From Spartinivicinus ruber (GTDB lineage Bacteria > Pseudomonadota > Gammaproteobacteria > Pseudomonadales > Zooshikellaceae), in the NCBI RefSeq assembly GCF_011009015.1, contig NZ_CP048878.1, forward strand, positions 4,184,354 to 4,248,353: 64,000 nt of DNA, in the 5' to 3' direction. Each line of letters begins with the position of its first letter. The first letter of the stretch is position 1. This document shows positions 1 through 11,850 of the stretch, piece by piece. A program made the position numbers and the translations under genes. The notes below the pieces were generated by a model that was given only the letters and a program-made list of their open reading frames with translations, was not told where the DNA came from and made no database searches.

Positions 1-247
1 CTTAGGCTATACCCTATCGGGTATAATATTATTTACATACTGCTACAAAGTGGATGCGGGACATCCATTAGCTTGCAGCGACCTCATTTGGGAAATTTAT
101 GCATACCCGAGCGAAAGGCATACAGGACTATTTGCTCAGTATAGCGGCATATTTGCAGAAATTTACTTCAAATTTTAGTTTTTATTAGTTTATTTATCTA
201 AAATTAAATTTATTAAAAGAAATAATATCTATTCTACCAACCCACAA
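1..247. other. left-edge intergenic sequence, no gene seen
   Basis: No convincing reading frame is visible. Positions 9-24 form a short palindrome (ATACCC and GGGTAT arms around TATC). Positions 53-69 form a small hairpin with TGGATG and CATCCA arms. The rest is AT-rich, and any gene to the left lies outside the window. Confidence 0.5.
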
Positions 248-275
248 AAAAAGCAGTCTAAAAAGGCTGCTTTTT
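248..275. terminator. bidirectional intrinsic terminator after sucD
   Basis: The arms AAAAAGCAG (248-256) and CTGCTTTTT (267-275) pair perfectly over 9 bp with a 10-base loop. The A/T-rich stem base gives a U-tract on either strand. It lies about 180 bases past the sucD stop and is the most likely end of the sdh-suc transcript. Loop and flank are AT-rich, so strength is uncertain. Confidence 0.65.
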
Positions 276-286
276 CATATTATTTG

Positions 287-456
287 ATTTTCCAAAGTGT
301 AGGGCTCTAAGGAAAGGCCGTCAGGCAGTTTTTTGCTCCTCGGCAATTGCTCCTGCATTGCCCTAATTAGTGGTTTCCATACCACCATGCAAAAACTGCA
401 TTCCCACCATCCATGGTGGTCACAACAAATCCTAAGAGTCATTCACGAAGGAAAAT
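287..456. repeat. family C structured repeat at the sucD 3' end
   Basis: A multi-branched inverted-repeat structure can be drawn by eye. The outermost arms are ATTTTCC (287-293) and GGAAAAT (450-456). Further pairs are CTCTAAGGA (305-313) with TCCTAAGAG (430-438, one mismatch), and GCAGTTTTTTGC (325-336) with GCAAAAACTGC (389-399). Inside are hairpins 342-347/357-362 (GGCAAT, ATTGCC), 370-374/381-385 (GTGGT, ACCAC) and 404-410/413-419 (CCACCAT, ATGGTGG). The right end (CAACAAA, then TCCTAAGAGTCATTCACGAAG) matches the reverse complement of the element at 24394-24504, so the two are one family. It begins one base beyond the sucD stop codon and would be part of its 3'UTR. Confidence 0.7.
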
Positions 457-457
457 T

Positions 458-1333
458 TTATTTCCAGCCAGTGAGTTCTGCTAACGCATTCCCAATCTCA
501 GCTAAGCTACGAACCGTTTTAACGCCAGCATCTTCTAATGCAGCAAACTTTTCATCAGCTGTACCTTTACCACCAGAAATGATCGCACCTGCATGCCCCA
601 TCCGTTTTCCTGGAGGCGCAGTCACACCAGCAATATAAGAAACTACAGGCTTGCTAACATTGGCTTTAATGTAAGCAGCCGCTTCTTCTTCTGCAGTACC
701 ACCGATTTCACCAATCATCACAATGGCTTCAGTTTGTGGGTCTTTTTCGAACATTTCTAAAATGTCGATAAAGTTGCTGCCTGGGATTGGGTCACCGCCA
801 ATACCGACACAAGTAGACTGGCCAAAGCCATGATCAGTGGTTTGTTTAACTGCTTCATAAGTCAACGTACCAGAGCGAGAAACAATACCGACTTTACCTG
901 GCTTATGAATGTGACCAGGCATAATACCGATCTTACATTCACCTGGAGTAATCACACCTGGACAGTTAGGGCCAATTAAACGCACACCTAACTCGTCGCA
1001 CTTCACCTTGGCATCCAGCATGTCTAAAGTAGGAATACCTTCAGTGATACAAACGATCAGTTTGATCCCAGCGTTAGCTGCTTCCAGAATAGAGTCTTTA
1101 CAGAAAGGCGCTGGTACATAAATAACAGAAGCTTCAGCACCGGTTTGCTCAACGGCTTCTTTTACCGTATTGAAAACAGGCAAGCCTAAGTGAGTTTGAC
1201 CACCCTTACCAGGAGTGACTCCACCTACCATGTTAGTGCCGTATTCAATAGCCTGCTCTGAGTGGAAAGTCCCCTGAGAACCTGTAAAACCTTGGCAAAT
1301 AACTTTAGTGTCTTTGTTAATTAAGATACTCAT
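458..1333 (-). CDS. sucD: succinyl-CoA synthetase alpha subunit
   Basis: Joins CoA and succinate (reversibly) with nucleotide triphosphate formation in the TCA cycle, as a complex with SucC in the cytoplasm. The 291-residue length is typical. An N-terminal Rossmann CoA-binding domain is visible ([10 protein letters not shown] near residues 15-24), then the ligase-CoA domain. The phospho-histidine is His247 in the motif [19 protein letters not shown]. The start lies two bases after the sucC stop, so the two subunits are translationally coupled. Nothing in the protein departs from the family. A structured repeat immediately follows the stop codon. Confidence 0.98.
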   Translation of the reverse strand: MSILINKDTKVICQGFTGSQGTFHSEQAIEYGTNMVGGVTPGKGGQTHLGLPVFNTVKEAVEQTGAEASVIYVPAPFCKDSILEAANAGIKLIVCITEGIPTLDMLDAKVKCDELGVRLIGPNCPGVITPGECKIGIMPGHIHKPGKVGIVSRSGTLTYEAVKQTTDHGFGQSTCVGIGGDPIPGSNFIDILEMFEKDPQTEAIVMIGEIGGTAEEEAAAYIKANVSKPVVSYIAGVTAPPGKRMGHAGAIISGGKGTADEKFAALEDAGVKTVRSLAEIGNALAELTGWK

Positions 1334-1335
1334 TA

Positions 1336-2502
1336 TTATTTACCCTCCGCGGCTTTAACAACTTGCTGGGCAGCATCGGTCAAGCTTGTAGCAGCGATAA
1401 TATCCAGGCCACTGTCAGCCAGGCGCTTAGCACCTAAATCTGCATTGTTACCTTCAAGGCGCACAACAACTGGCACATTAACACCAACATCTTTAACAGC
1501 GCCAATAATACCGTCAGCAATCAAGTCGCAACGAACAATACCACCGAAAATATTCACTAAAACGGCTTTTACATTGTCGTCAGACAAAATTATCTTGAAA
1601 GCTTCAGCAACCCGCTCTTCAGTCGCACCACCCCCAACATCAAGGAAGTTGGCTGGGGCACCACCATGTAACTTAACGATATCCATGGTTCCCATTGCTA
1701 AGCCAGCGCCGTTAACCATACAGCCAATGTTGCCGTCTAATGCAACATAGTTAAGCTCCCAAGAAGCTGCATGCGCTTCACGGGCATCTTCCTGTGAGGG
1801 GTCATGCATTTCTTTTAATTTAGGCTGGCGGTACATAGCATTGCCATCGATATTAATTTTACCGTCCAGACAATGCAGATTACCTTCACTGGTAATAACC
1901 AATGGATTAATTTCTAATAACGCCAAATCATAGTCTTGGAATAACTTTGCCAAGCCTAAAAAGATTTTAGTAAATTGCTTAATTTGAGCTGAGTTTAAGC
2001 CAAGTTGGAAAGCAATTTCACGGGCTTGATAAGGCTGCGCACCCACCAATGGGTCAATAATTGCCTTCAGAATTTTTTCTGGGGTTTCTTCAGCAACTTT
2101 CTCAATCTCTACGCCACCTTCAGTGGAAGCCATGAAAACAATACGGCGAGTTGAGCGGTCAACGACTGCACCCAGGTACAGTTCTTGATCAATATCAGTG
2201 CAAGACTCAACCAAAATTTTACTGACTGGCTGACCCTTTTCATCAGTTTGGTAAGTCACTAAGTTCTTACCTAACCAATTAGCTGCAAAGGCTTTTACTT
2301 CGTCTTTAGAGCTAACCAGCTTTACACCGCCGGCTTTACCGCGTCCACCTGCGTGAACCTGCGCTTTCACCACCCACTTGTCACCACCGATTTTATCAGC
2401 GGCTTCAGCAGCTGCTTCGGGGGTATCTACCGCATAGCCTTTGGAGACAGGCAGGCCATACTCAGCAAATAATTGCTTCGCCTGATACTCATGAAGATTC
2501 AT
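1336..2502 (-). CDS. sucC: succinyl-CoA synthetase beta subunit (ADP-forming type)
   Basis: Carries the nucleotide-binding and succinate-binding half of succinyl-CoA synthetase. At 388 residues it is full length. The start [12 protein letters not shown] is the family-standard N-terminus. The ATP-grasp segment includes [18 protein letters not shown] (residues about 45-62), and the C-terminal domain carries [11 protein letters not shown] and the VRLEGNN loop. It is followed directly by sucD. The 203-base gap to lpd holds two hairpins, one terminator-like, so sucCD may be partly separated from the upstream transcript. Confidence 0.98.
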   Translation of the reverse strand: MNLHEYQAKQLFAEYGLPVSKGYAVDTPEAAAEAADKIGGDKWVVKAQVHAGGRGKAGGVKLVSSKDEVKAFAANWLGKNLVTYQTDEKGQPVSKILVESCTDIDQELYLGAVVDRSTRRIVFMASTEGGVEIEKVAEETPEKILKAIIDPLVGAQPYQAREIAFQLGLNSAQIKQFTKIFLGLAKLFQDYDLALLEINPLVITSEGNLHCLDGKINIDGNAMYRQPKLKEMHDPSQEDAREAHAASWELNYVALDGNIGCMVNGAGLAMGTMDIVKLHGGAPANFLDVGGGATEERVAEAFKIILSDDNVKAVLVNIFGGIVRCDLIADGIIGAVKDVGVNVPVVVRLEGNNADLGAKRLADSGLDIIAATSLTDAAQQVVKAAEGK

Positions 2503-2614
2503 GCTTCTTCTACCGTTTTTTGTGCTGTAATTCGAGTTGCACTTAATTCAATCAACAGCGCTTTATGTCACTTACACAATGTAAATACTAAAGTTCTGCT
2601 AACCCCACTAAAAA

Positions 2615-2660
2615 CTATAGCAATCGACATTTAGAGTAGCCTAAATTCACATTGCTATAG
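2615..2660. repeat. 46-bp palindromic element between lpd and sucC
   Basis: Perfect 10-bp arms CTATAGCAAT (2615-2624) and ATTGCTATAG (2651-2660) enclose a symmetric internal loop and a second perfect stem, ATTTAG (2629-2634) with CTAAAT (2641-2646). There is no U-tract, so it is more like a short palindromic repeat unit than a terminator. No second copy was seen in this window. Confidence 0.55.
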
Positions 2661-2669
2661 TAAAAAGGC

Positions 2670-2694
2670 AGCTTGGTTTTATTAAAACCGAGCT
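2670..2694 (-). terminator. terminator-like hairpin downstream of lpd
   Basis: Read on the minus strand, arms of 11 bases (2694-2684 and 2680-2670) pair with a 3-base loop and one C-A mismatch, followed by GCC and TTTTT. This is intrinsic-terminator architecture directly after the lpd stop at 2706. It could attenuate readthrough into sucCD. On the plus strand the mismatch becomes a T-G wobble. Confidence 0.5.
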
Positions 2695-2705
2695 ACCAAA
2701 CCTAA

Positions 2706-4163
<1,458 letters not shown>

Positions 4164-4191
4164 TCAATTTTGCGCTTGGCAAATAAACCTG

Positions 4192-4237
4192 GAGGTTGCT
4201 GCATTTAACTAATTTAAATAAGCGTTGCAACAACCTC
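4192..4237. repeat. hairpin with family B inverted ends, lpd-sucB gap
   Basis: GAGGTTGCTGCA (4192-4203) pairs with TGCAACAACCTC (4226-4237) over 12 bp with one mismatch. These arms match the terminal inverted repeats of the larger element at 62849-62990. The simplest reading is an internally deleted or solo copy of that family. A small ATTCT/AGAAT palindrome follows at about 4239-4251. It lies in the only gap between sucB and lpd and may act on the transcript. Confidence 0.55.
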
Positions 4238-4262
4238 ATTATTCTGAGAATAAATTAGGTGC

Positions 4263-5489
4263 TTAGATTTCCAGTAAAATACGAGCAGGATCTTCCAGCA
4301 TTTCCTTGATAGCCACCAAAAAAGTCACCGCTTCTTTACCATCTAACAGACGATGGTCATAAGATAGTGCTAAATACATCATTGGTAGTATTTCTACTTT
4401 GCCATTCACTGCCATTGGCCGCTCTTGAATTTTGTGCATGCCTAAAATAGCGGTTTGAGGTGGGTTTAATATTGGCGTAGATATTAACGAGCCAAACACC
4501 CCACCATTAGAAATAGTGAAGGTACCACCGGTCATTTCATCAATCGACAGTTTGCCATCACGCGCTTTTAAGCCATATTCACGAATTTTCGCTTCAACTT
4601 CAGCCAGTCCCATATTTTCAGCATTGCGCAATACAGGTACCACTAAACCACGATCAGAAGAAACCGCCACCCCAACATCCTGGTAGCCATGATAAACAAT
4701 GTCATTGCCATCAATTGAGGCATTGACAGCTGGATAACGCTTCAGCGCTTCCACTGCTGCCTTGACGAAAAATGACATAAAGCCTAAGCGGGTGCCATTA
4801 TGGGATTTTTCAAACACATCTTTGTATTTGTTCCGCAAATCCATAATTGGCTTCATGTTAACTTCGTTAAACGTTGTTAACATCGCTGCTGTCTGTTGCG
4901 CTTGAACCAAACGCTCTGCCACACGAGCGCGTAAGCGACTCATGGGTACACGTTTTTCTTCACGAGGACCACCACTGGCAACTGGGGCTTGGACTGCAGC
5001 CGGTTGAGCAGCTGCAGGCTGGCTTTGCCCTGCTTGCTTAACGTGTGCCAATGCGTCTTCTTTAGTGACTCGGCCACCTTTGCCAGTGCCCTTAATTGCA
5101 CTTGGATCAACACCATGCTCATCAGCTATACGGCGAGCAGCTGGGCTTAATATTGCTTCACCTGTTTCTGTTTGAGCACTAGAGGCTGCAGGTGCAGCTT
5201 CTGCAGTAGCAGCTGTTTTGCCCTCTGCTGCAGGGGTTGCAGATGCGACTGCACCTTCTTCAAACAGACCAATAATTGCCTCACTTTCAACCACATCGCC
5301 TTCGGCAGCAACAATTTCTTTCAACACACCATCAGCAGGTGCTACTACTTCCAAAACCACTTTATCGGTTTCAATATCTACTAATAATTCGTCGCGGCTG
5401 CAGGCTTCGCCCACTTTTTTGTGCCAAGTGGCGACAGTGCCATCAGCAACTGATTCAGGAAAAGTAGGTGCTTTTATTTCAGTGGCCAT
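4263..5489 (-). CDS. sucB: dihydrolipoyllysine succinyltransferase, 2-oxoglutarate dehydrogenase E2
   Basis: Transfers the succinyl group from the lipoyl arm to CoA and forms the core of the 2-oxoglutarate dehydrogenase complex. The 408 residues show the usual order. An N-terminal lipoyl domain carries its lipoylation lysine in [11 protein letters not shown] (residues about 39-49). An Ala/Pro linker follows, then the peripheral E1/E3-binding domain ([14 protein letters not shown], about 115-128), a second linker and the catalytic domain. The acetyltransferase-type active site SYDHRLLDG near the C-terminus supplies His379 and Asp383. One lipoyl domain is normal for SucB, where AceF often has more. 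Confidence 0.97.
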   Translation of the reverse strand: MATEIKAPTFPESVADGTVATWHKKVGEACSRDELLVDIETDKVVLEVVAPADGVLKEIVAAEGDVVESEAIIGLFEEGAVASATPAAEGKTAATAEAAPAASSAQTETGEAILSPAARRIADEHGVDPSAIKGTGKGGRVTKEDALAHVKQAGQSQPAAAQPAAVQAPVASGGPREEKRVPMSRLRARVAERLVQAQQTAAMLTTFNEVNMKPIMDLRNKYKDVFEKSHNGTRLGFMSFFVKAAVEALKRYPAVNASIDGNDIVYHGYQDVGVAVSSDRGLVVPVLRNAENMGLAEVEAKIREYGLKARDGKLSIDEMTGGTFTISNGGVFGSLISTPILNPPQTAILGMHKIQERPMAVNGKVEILPMMYLALSYDHRLLDGKEAVTFLVAIKEMLEDPARILLEI

Positions 5490-5573
5490 GTTGTTTCCTT
5501 AAAAACCTTTAATGTTTACTGCTTATTACCCAATCATTCTTTATTTAAGAGGACACTTAATTCTGCCCTACAA

Positions 5574-8411
5574 TTAAACAGTGAAAGCATCATCAACCAG
5601 CTTCTGCTGTTCTTCCACATGCACCGACATATAGCCACATGCGGGAGCTGCTGATGCCTCACGGCCTGCATACTCTAAATACAGGTGCTTGTTAGGATGC
5701 TCTGCAATCACCCGGCGCATATGATGCTGGCTAGAGTACCAGGCTCCCTGGTTCATTGGCTCTTCCTGACACCACACCACACGCTCTAAATTTGGATACT
5801 GTGCAAAAACAGCTTCCAAGTCTTCATGGGGGAATGGGTAAAGTTGTTCAATACGTATAATTACCGCATCGTTAATATTTTCCGCACGACGCTTTTGCAG
5901 TAAGTCGTAATAGACCTTACCACTACACATAATTAAACGCTTAACATCAGCTGGATTGATTTCATCCACTTCCGGCAGCACGGTATAGAAGCTACCTTCT
6001 GCTAACTCTTCTAAGGTTGAAACTGCTAGTTTATGGCGAAGTAAGCTCTTTGGCGTTAGAGCAATCAGCGGCTTCCGCAAAGGACGCAACACTTGTCGTC
6101 TAAGCATATGGAAAACTTGAGCAGGTGTCGTAGGCACACATACTTGTACATTATGTTCAGCGCACAATTGTAAATAACGCTCTAACCGTGCTGATGAGTG
6201 TTCAGGTCCCTGTCCTTCATAGCCGTGAGGCAGTAACATGGTTAAACCGCACAAACGCCCCCATTTATGCTCACCACTGGTAATAAATTGATCTACCACA
6301 ACTTGAGCACCATTAGCAAAATCACCAAATTGTGCTTCCCAAATAACAAGAGCATTGGGTGTTGTTGTGGCATAGCCATACTCAAAAGCCAGTACAGCTT
6401 CTTCAGATAATAGCGAGTCGTAAATATCAAATGTTGTCTGGCCTTCAGCCAGGTTTTTCAGTGGAATATAAGGCTCAGCATTTTTTTGGTTATGCAATAC
6501 AGCATGACGATGAGAGAAAGTTCCCCGGCCAACATCCTGCCCAGTGAGGCGAATAGGGTGCCCTTGATGCAACAAGGTGGCATAAGCCATAGTCTCAGCA
6601 AAGCCCCAGTTGATAGGTAAAGCACCAGCGGCCATTTTACGTCGGTCTTCAATAATTTTTCCTACCTGACGCTGTACCACAACCCCATCAGGAATATCTT
6701 GCAGTTTATTGGCCAGCTCCTGTAGAGCATTAATATCAATCCGAGTGTCGTGTTTTGCAGTCCATTCATGACCGATATGAGGAGTCCAGTCGACAAACAA
6801 TTCTTTGTTAGGCTCTTTAACCAGGCTTTTCACTACATGCTGGCCATTATCTAGTGCAGTACGATAGCCTTCAAATATTTGCTTGTCTTCTTCGGCAGTT
6901 AACGTACCTTCTTTAATCAAGCGCTCAGCATACAAAGTGCGTGTAGTCTGTTGATTTTTAATCGCCTGATACATCAATGGCTGGGTACCAGAGGGCTCAT
7001 CTGCTTCGTTATGGCCACGGCGACGATAACAAACCAAATCAATAACTACATCCTTTTTAAACTGCATCCGGTAATCTAAAGCCAGACGAGTAACAAATAA
7101 TACAGCCTCTGGATCATCACCATTAACATGCAAAATTGGCGCTTCAACAATTTTAGCCACATCGGTGCAATATTCAGTTGAGCGGGCATCATCCTGACGA
7201 CTGGTAGTAAAACCAACCTGGTTATTAACAATAATATGGATGGTGCCACCTGTCTTATAAGCTCTGGTTTGCGACATTTGCATGGTTTCCATCACCACGC
7301 CCTGCCCTGCAAATGCAGCATCCCCATGAAGATTAATCGGCACCACTAAATCACGTTTCATATCATTACGGCGATCTTGGCGCGCACGTACTGAACCTTC
7401 AACCACAGGTGAAACAATTTCTAAGTGAGAGGGGTTAAATGCCATTGCCAAGTGAATCTCACCACCAGGTGTCATCACATTGGACGAAAAGCCCTGGTGG
7501 TATTTCACATCGCCGGACCCTTGGTCTTGGAGCTTCTTCCCTTCAAACTCGTCAAATAAATCAGCGGGGTTTTTGCCTAGGATATTCACCAATAAATTCA
7601 ACCGGCCCCGGTGTGCCATGCCAATAACCACTTCCTTGGCACCATAGGAACCTGCCCGTTGAATTAACTCATCAACCATTGGCACCAAACTTTCACCCCC
7701 TTCCAGACCAAATCGTTTGGTACCTGGGTATTTAGTGCCAAGGTATTTTTCCAAGCCCTCTGCAGCCGATAAACGCTCTAATAAATGCAGCTTGGATTCT
7801 TTGCTTATGGTAGGGTGAGCACGATTAGACTCCAGGCGCTGCTCAAACCAGCGACGCTCCTCAGAATCTACAATGTGCATAAATTCTGCACCGATGGTGG
7901 AGCAGTAAGTATTTTTTAAACCTTGCCAGATTTCTTTAAGAGTGGCTTCATCTTTACCAAATGAAAGAGAGGCAGTTTGAAATACAGTGTCTAGATCAGC
8001 TTGATTAAGTCCATGGTGCTCAAGGGTCAAATCTGGTACTTGTTGCCGATGCTGGAGGTTAAGAGGGTCAAGTTTGGCATTTTGGTGGCCCCGCTGACGA
8101 AATGACTCAATCAGCTCCATTACCTGAACTTGTTTTTTTTCATGTTCAGAGGTAACGGAAGCAGGTGCCATTACATGGGAAGTAGATCGTTGCTTTGCTA
8201 ACAGCTGGAAGTGTTCACGAATGGTGGCATGCGAAACATCCTGAGTACTAACACCTTCAATTTGTGGCAGCTTCTCAAAATAGTCACGCCACTCTTCTGG
8301 TATACCGTTTGGATCACGCAAAAATTGCTCGTATAACTCTTCTACATAAGCTGCATTGCCACCAGATATATGCGCAGTCCGCCACATCTGGTGCATGACA
8401 CCTTCTTGCAT
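5574..8411 (-). CDS. sucA: 2-oxoglutarate dehydrogenase E1 (thiamine diphosphate)
   Basis: Decarboxylates 2-oxoglutarate and succinylates the lipoyl group of SucB. The protein is about 945 residues. The start chosen is the ATG giving MQEGVMHQMWRTAHISGGN, because Pseudomonas SucA begins with the same pattern; an upstream in-frame extension of 12 codons (to 8447) is probably not translated. Family motifs include the E1 N-terminal tail that docks on E2, GMAHRGRLNLL, the ThDP-binding stretch GDAAFAGQGVV, and RRRGHNEADEPSGTQP. Position between sdhB and sucB is the classic sdh-suc order. Confidence 0.97.
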   Translation of the reverse strand: MQEGVMHQMWRTAHISGGNAAYVEELYEQFLRDPNGIPEEWRDYFEKLPQIEGVSTQDVSHATIREHFQLLAKQRSTSHVMAPASVTSEHEKKQVQVMELIESFRQRGHQNAKLDPLNLQHRQQVPDLTLEHHGLNQADLDTVFQTASLSFGKDEATLKEIWQGLKNTYCSTIGAEFMHIVDSEERRWFEQRLESNRAHPTISKESKLHLLERLSAAEGLEKYLGTKYPGTKRFGLEGGESLVPMVDELIQRAGSYGAKEVVIGMAHRGRLNLLVNILGKNPADLFDEFEGKKLQDQGSGDVKYHQGFSSNVMTPGGEIHLAMAFNPSHLEIVSPVVEGSVRARQDRRNDMKRDLVVPINLHGDAAFAGQGVVMETMQMSQTRAYKTGGTIHIIVNNQVGFTTSRQDDARSTEYCTDVAKIVEAPILHVNGDDPEAVLFVTRLALDYRMQFKKDVVIDLVCYRRRGHNEADEPSGTQPLMYQAIKNQQTTRTLYAERLIKEGTLTAEEDKQIFEGYRTALDNGQHVVKSLVKEPNKELFVDWTPHIGHEWTAKHDTRIDINALQELANKLQDIPDGVVVQRQVGKIIEDRRKMAAGALPINWGFAETMAYATLLHQGHPIRLTGQDVGRGTFSHRHAVLHNQKNAEPYIPLKNLAEGQTTFDIYDSLLSEEAVLAFEYGYATTTPNALVIWEAQFGDFANGAQVVVDQFITSGEHKWGRLCGLTMLLPHGYEGQGPEHSSARLERYLQLCAEHNVQVCVPTTPAQVFHMLRRQVLRPLRKPLIALTPKSLLRHKLAVSTLEELAEGSFYTVLPEVDEINPADVKRLIMCSGKVYYDLLQKRRAENINDAVIIRIEQLYPFPHEDLEAVFAQYPNLERVVWCQEEPMNQGAWYSSQHHMRRVIAEHPNKHLYLEYAGREASAAPACGYMSVHVEEQQKLVDDAFTV

Positions 8412-8981
8412 TCTTATTACCCCATGAGTAAGACAGCTATCCGGCAAGTTTTGTCAGGTTTTCCCCAAAGCTGTTTTGCTTCAGGTTACACAGCTTATTA
8501 CTAGTTAAACTGAGCCAGTTAAAACGGAATAAGCTTAAACGGCTTTACCAGATAGGCCGACAAACAGACTCGTTGTATTTCGTTATAACACTCACACAAA
8601 AACCGGGGCATAAAGGTAACTGCATTTAACGATTAAAAATTAAACACAACTACCCGCTCCGGCTATTTATCAACACTGCAGTACTTATTATAGAGAAGTA
8701 ATAAATTAACTAACTCATTCAGCACTACCATGCAATTAACTCAGTAATGTAGGGCATTTGTCGGAATTACCCAACCAGCTGACGTTTTGAGGTTTTAATT
8801 ATCCTGGCAAAACCGCAAAAATAGCTTTGGTAAAACTACAACAGGTCAGGCATGGATTACACTATATAAGCATAAAAAGCGAACACTACACTTTAAACAC
8901 CCTAAGCAACCCCGCCATGGTTAAAATGCCCTACAAAAATCAGGTGCCAAGTATGAACTGAAACACCTGTAATTGCTATTA
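8412..8981. other. intergenic sequence between sdhB and sucA
   Basis: No coding frame of note is visible over 570 bases. A weak stem CAGGTG (8941-8946) with CACCTG (8964-8969) lies just past the sdhB stop and could mark the sdh 3' end. A TATAAT on the minus strand (8687-8692) is a possible -10 box for sucA, but no good -35 lies at the expected distance. The size of the gap suggests that suc may have its own promoter in addition to readthrough from sdh. Confidence 0.4.
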
Positions 8982-9689
8982 CTAAGTCCCACTCTTTAGC
9001 AGCATTTGCCTGATATGGCCAATGGCACGAGTTGGGTTAAGCCCTTTTGGACATACATTGACACAGTTCATTATACCCCGGCAGCGGAATACACTAAAAG
9101 GGTCGTCTAATTCTGCAAGCCGCTCTTCAGTATGCGTATCACGACTATCTGCAAGAAAACGATAAGCTTGTAATAAACCAGCAGGGCCAACAAACTTATC
9201 AGGATTCCACCAAAATGAAGGACAAGAGGTAGAACAGCAGGCACACAGAATACACTCGTACAAGCCGTCTAATTTTTCTCGGTCTTCAGGCATTTGCAAT
9301 CGTTCAATAGCCGGTGGTGGCTCATCATTTAGCAGATAAGGTTTAATTTTCTCATACTGCTTATAAAACTGACTCATATCCACCACTAGGTCACGTACCA
9401 CAGGTAACCCTGGTAATGGCCGTAAAACCAATTTATTGCTGCCTTTGGTGGCTTGCGATACAGGTGTAATACAGGCCAACCCATTGGTGCCATTCATATT
9501 CATCCCGTCAGAGCCACACACACCTTCACGACAGGAGCGACGATAAGCCAAAGTTGGGTCCTTTTCTTTTAACAAACCCAACACATCCAGTACCATTAAA
9601 TCCTTACCTTCAGGAAGATCAATTGTCACATCCTGCATGTAAGGGGTTTTATCGGTTTCAGGATTATAACGATAAATACTGACTAACAT
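8982..9689 (-). CDS. sdhB: succinate dehydrogenase iron-sulfur subunit
   Basis: Passes electrons from the SdhA flavin to ubiquinone through three iron-sulfur clusters. The start is the ATG at 9689, giving MLVSIYRYNPETD and 235 residues, because it is preceded by a strong AGGGGGAG ribosome site. A longer frame to 9734 would overlap the sdhA end. The [2Fe-2S] ligands are in CREGVCGSDGMNMNG and the following Cys. The [4Fe-4S] and [3Fe-4S] ligands are in CILCACCSTSCP and CRGIMNCVNVCPKGLNP. It is coupled to sdhA with a 10-base gap. Confidence 0.97.
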   Translation of the reverse strand: MLVSIYRYNPETDKTPYMQDVTIDLPEGKDLMVLDVLGLLKEKDPTLAYRRSCREGVCGSDGMNMNGTNGLACITPVSQATKGSNKLVLRPLPGLPVVRDLVVDMSQFYKQYEKIKPYLLNDEPPPAIERLQMPEDREKLDGLYECILCACCSTSCPSFWWNPDKFVGPAGLLQAYRFLADSRDTHTEERLAELDDPFSVFRCRGIMNCVNVCPKGLNPTRAIGHIRQMLLKSGT

Positions 9690-9699
9690 GATCTCCCCC

Positions 9700-11472
9700 T
9701 TAGTATTTACGTGCTTTTGGTGGAAACGCATCAACTGTCTTCGGCGAGAAGTTTACATCCCGCTTACCGATACGCTTCTCTAATGGGAAATACATGGAGT
9801 GTTTCAGCCAGTTTTTATCATCGCGATCTGGGTAGTCATTTCTGGCATGGGCACCACGACTTTCTTTGCGCTCTTCGGCTGCCATTGCGGTAGCAAGTGC
9901 AACTTCATAGAGGTTTTCCAATTCAAGCGCTTCAATTCGAGCCGTATTAAATGCAGATGACTTGTCTTCTAAGTGGGTATTTTGGATCCGCTCACCAATT
10001 TCTTCGAGTAGCTTAAGGCCTTTTTGCATACTGTCGCCTTCGCGGAATACCCCAAAGTATAGCTGCATGGTCTTTTGTAATTCAGCACGAACTTCAGCCA
10101 CTTTTTCACCGCCACTTGAAGTATTCAAGCGATTTAAACGTGACATAGCCGCTTCGATATCAGTATCACTGGCATCCATAGAGTCAAAGCCTTCACGCAA
10201 AGACTGCTCAATTTGCAAGCCAGCTGCACGACCAAACACCACCAAGTCGAGTAGTGAGTTACCACCTAAACGGTTAGCGCCGTGTACTGATACACAAGCC
10301 ACCTCACCACACGCATAAAGCCCTTCAACGATAATATCTTTGCCTTTTTTATCTTGAGCAAGCGCCTGACCACCGACATTCGTTGCTACACCACCCATCA
10401 TATAGTGGCAAGTTGGAATAACTGGAATCGGCTGTTTAACAGGGTCTGCGTGAGCGAAGGTACGAGATAACTCTAAAATACCAGGTAGACGCAAATTCAG
10501 TGTTTCTTCACCTAGATGATCCAGCTTCAGTAGTACGTGATCTTTATTAGGACCACAACCACGGCCTTCCAGAATCTCCAAAATCATCGAGCGAGCGACT
10601 ACATCCCGACCAGCCAGGTCTTTTGCGTTAGGGGCATAACGCTCCATGAAACGCTCACCTTCACTGTTAATGAGATAACCACCTTCACCACGACAGCCTT
10701 CTGTTACCAGCACCCCAGCGCCTGCAATGCCAGTTGGATGGAATTGCCACATTTCCATATCTTGAGCAGGTACACCTGCACGCAGTGACATACCCACACC
10801 ATCACCGGTATTAATTAACGCGTTAGTCGTGGATTGATAAATACGGCCTGCACCGCCTGTTGCTAATACCGTGGCTTTTGATTTGATATAAACGGTTTCA
10901 CCGGTTTCGATACAAATAGCAACCACACCTACAATGGCGCCTTTTTGGTTTTTTACCAAGTCAACTGCATACCATTCATTTAAGAATGTGGTACCACCTT
11001 TTAAGTTACCCTGATAAAGAGCATGCAATAAGGCATGACCCGTCCGGTCAGCTGCGGCACAGGTTCTTGCGGCTTGGCCACCCTCACCAAAATTTTTTGA
11101 TTGACCACCAAAAGGGCGCTGATAAATACGACCAGTTTCGGTACGCGAGAATGGCAGCCCCATATGCTCTAATTCAAATACTGCTTGCGGCCCCACCGAA
11201 CACATATACTCAATAGCGTCTTGGTCACCAATATAATCGGAGCCTTTTACTGTGTCGTACATATGCCATCGCCAATCATCATTAGGATCAGCACTAGCAA
11301 TAGCACAGGTAATACCACCCTGCGCAGAAACCGTATGTGAGCGAGTAGGAAATACTTTAGTAATACAGGCTGTTTTTACACCTGACTCAGTTAATTGCAG
11401 TGCCGCGCGCATCCCGGCACCACCACCACCAACTACAATTGCATCAAAGGAAATGGTGCGAATATTGGCCAT
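9700..11472 (-). CDS. sdhA: succinate dehydrogenase flavoprotein subunit
   Basis: Oxidises succinate to fumarate with covalently bound FAD, linking the TCA cycle to respiration at the inner membrane. The 590-residue length is standard. The N-terminal FAD fold is [13 protein letters not shown]. His46, in [11 protein letters not shown], is the expected flavinylation residue. Active-site stretches HPTGIAG, RGEGG and [14 protein letters not shown] are intact. The gene lies between sdhD (3-base gap) and sdhB. Confidence 0.98.
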   Translation of the reverse strand: MANIRTISFDAIVVGGGGAGMRAALQLTESGVKTACITKVFPTRSHTVSAQGGITCAIASADPNDDWRWHMYDTVKGSDYIGDQDAIEYMCSVGPQAVFELEHMGLPFSRTETGRIYQRPFGGQSKNFGEGGQAARTCAAADRTGHALLHALYQGNLKGGTTFLNEWYAVDLVKNQKGAIVGVVAICIETGETVYIKSKATVLATGGAGRIYQSTTNALINTGDGVGMSLRAGVPAQDMEMWQFHPTGIAGAGVLVTEGCRGEGGYLINSEGERFMERYAPNAKDLAGRDVVARSMILEILEGRGCGPNKDHVLLKLDHLGEETLNLRLPGILELSRTFAHADPVKQPIPVIPTCHYMMGGVATNVGGQALAQDKKGKDIIVEGLYACGEVACVSVHGANRLGGNSLLDLVVFGRAAGLQIEQSLREGFDSMDASDTDIEAAMSRLNRLNTSSGGEKVAEVRAELQKTMQLYFGVFREGDSMQKGLKLLEEIGERIQNTHLEDKSSAFNTARIEALELENLYEVALATAMAAEERKESRGAHARNDYPDRDDKNWLKHSMYFPLEKRIGKRDVNFSPKTVDAFPPKARKY

Positions 11473-11475
11473 TGT

Positions 11476-11850
11476 TTATAATCCCCACAAAATCTGAATA
11501 CCCCAAACCACATAAGCAAACATGGCAAAACCACATATCGCTTGTGCGCCAAAGCGAACGACAACCGCTTTATTGCCAATTGCTTGTTCAGTCAGGTAAT
11601 CGGTCGTGATGGTCCACATTCCTACCCAGGCATGTGCACCCAATGCAACAATGGCCATAAGGCTAAAAATACGCATTGCTGTATTACTGAAAAGCCCATG
11701 CCAGTCAGCAAAGGTCAAACCAGGATGCGTAATAAAGAAGCCCAGCATAAAGAGAAAATAGACACCTAAAACAATGGCTGATACACGCTGGACCATCCAG
11801 TCATATAAGCCACTACGAGACAAGTTGGTTACATTGGTTACCATACCCAC
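11476..11850 (-). CDS. sdhD: succinate dehydrogenase membrane anchor subunit
   Basis: A small membrane subunit of 124 residues with three hydrophobic segments (about 24-44, 60-80 and 95-117). Together with SdhC it anchors SdhAB and forms the haem b and quinone site. The motif SRSGLYDWMVQRVSAIVLG near the N-terminus is typical of SdhD. Its start overlaps the end of sdhC by 13 bases, indicating coupled translation. Confidence 0.93.
   Translation of the reverse strand: MGMVTNVTNLSRSGLYDWMVQRVSAIVLGVYFLFMLGFFITHPGLTFADWHGLFSNTAMRIFSLMAIVALGAHAWVGMWTITTDYLTEQAIGNKAVVVRFGAQAICGFAMFAYVVWGIQILWGL

Noticed and set aside
333-638. Plus-strand open frame over the sucD 3' end
   Set aside because: Antisense to the real sucD gene and to a repeat; no ribosome site or recognisable protein.
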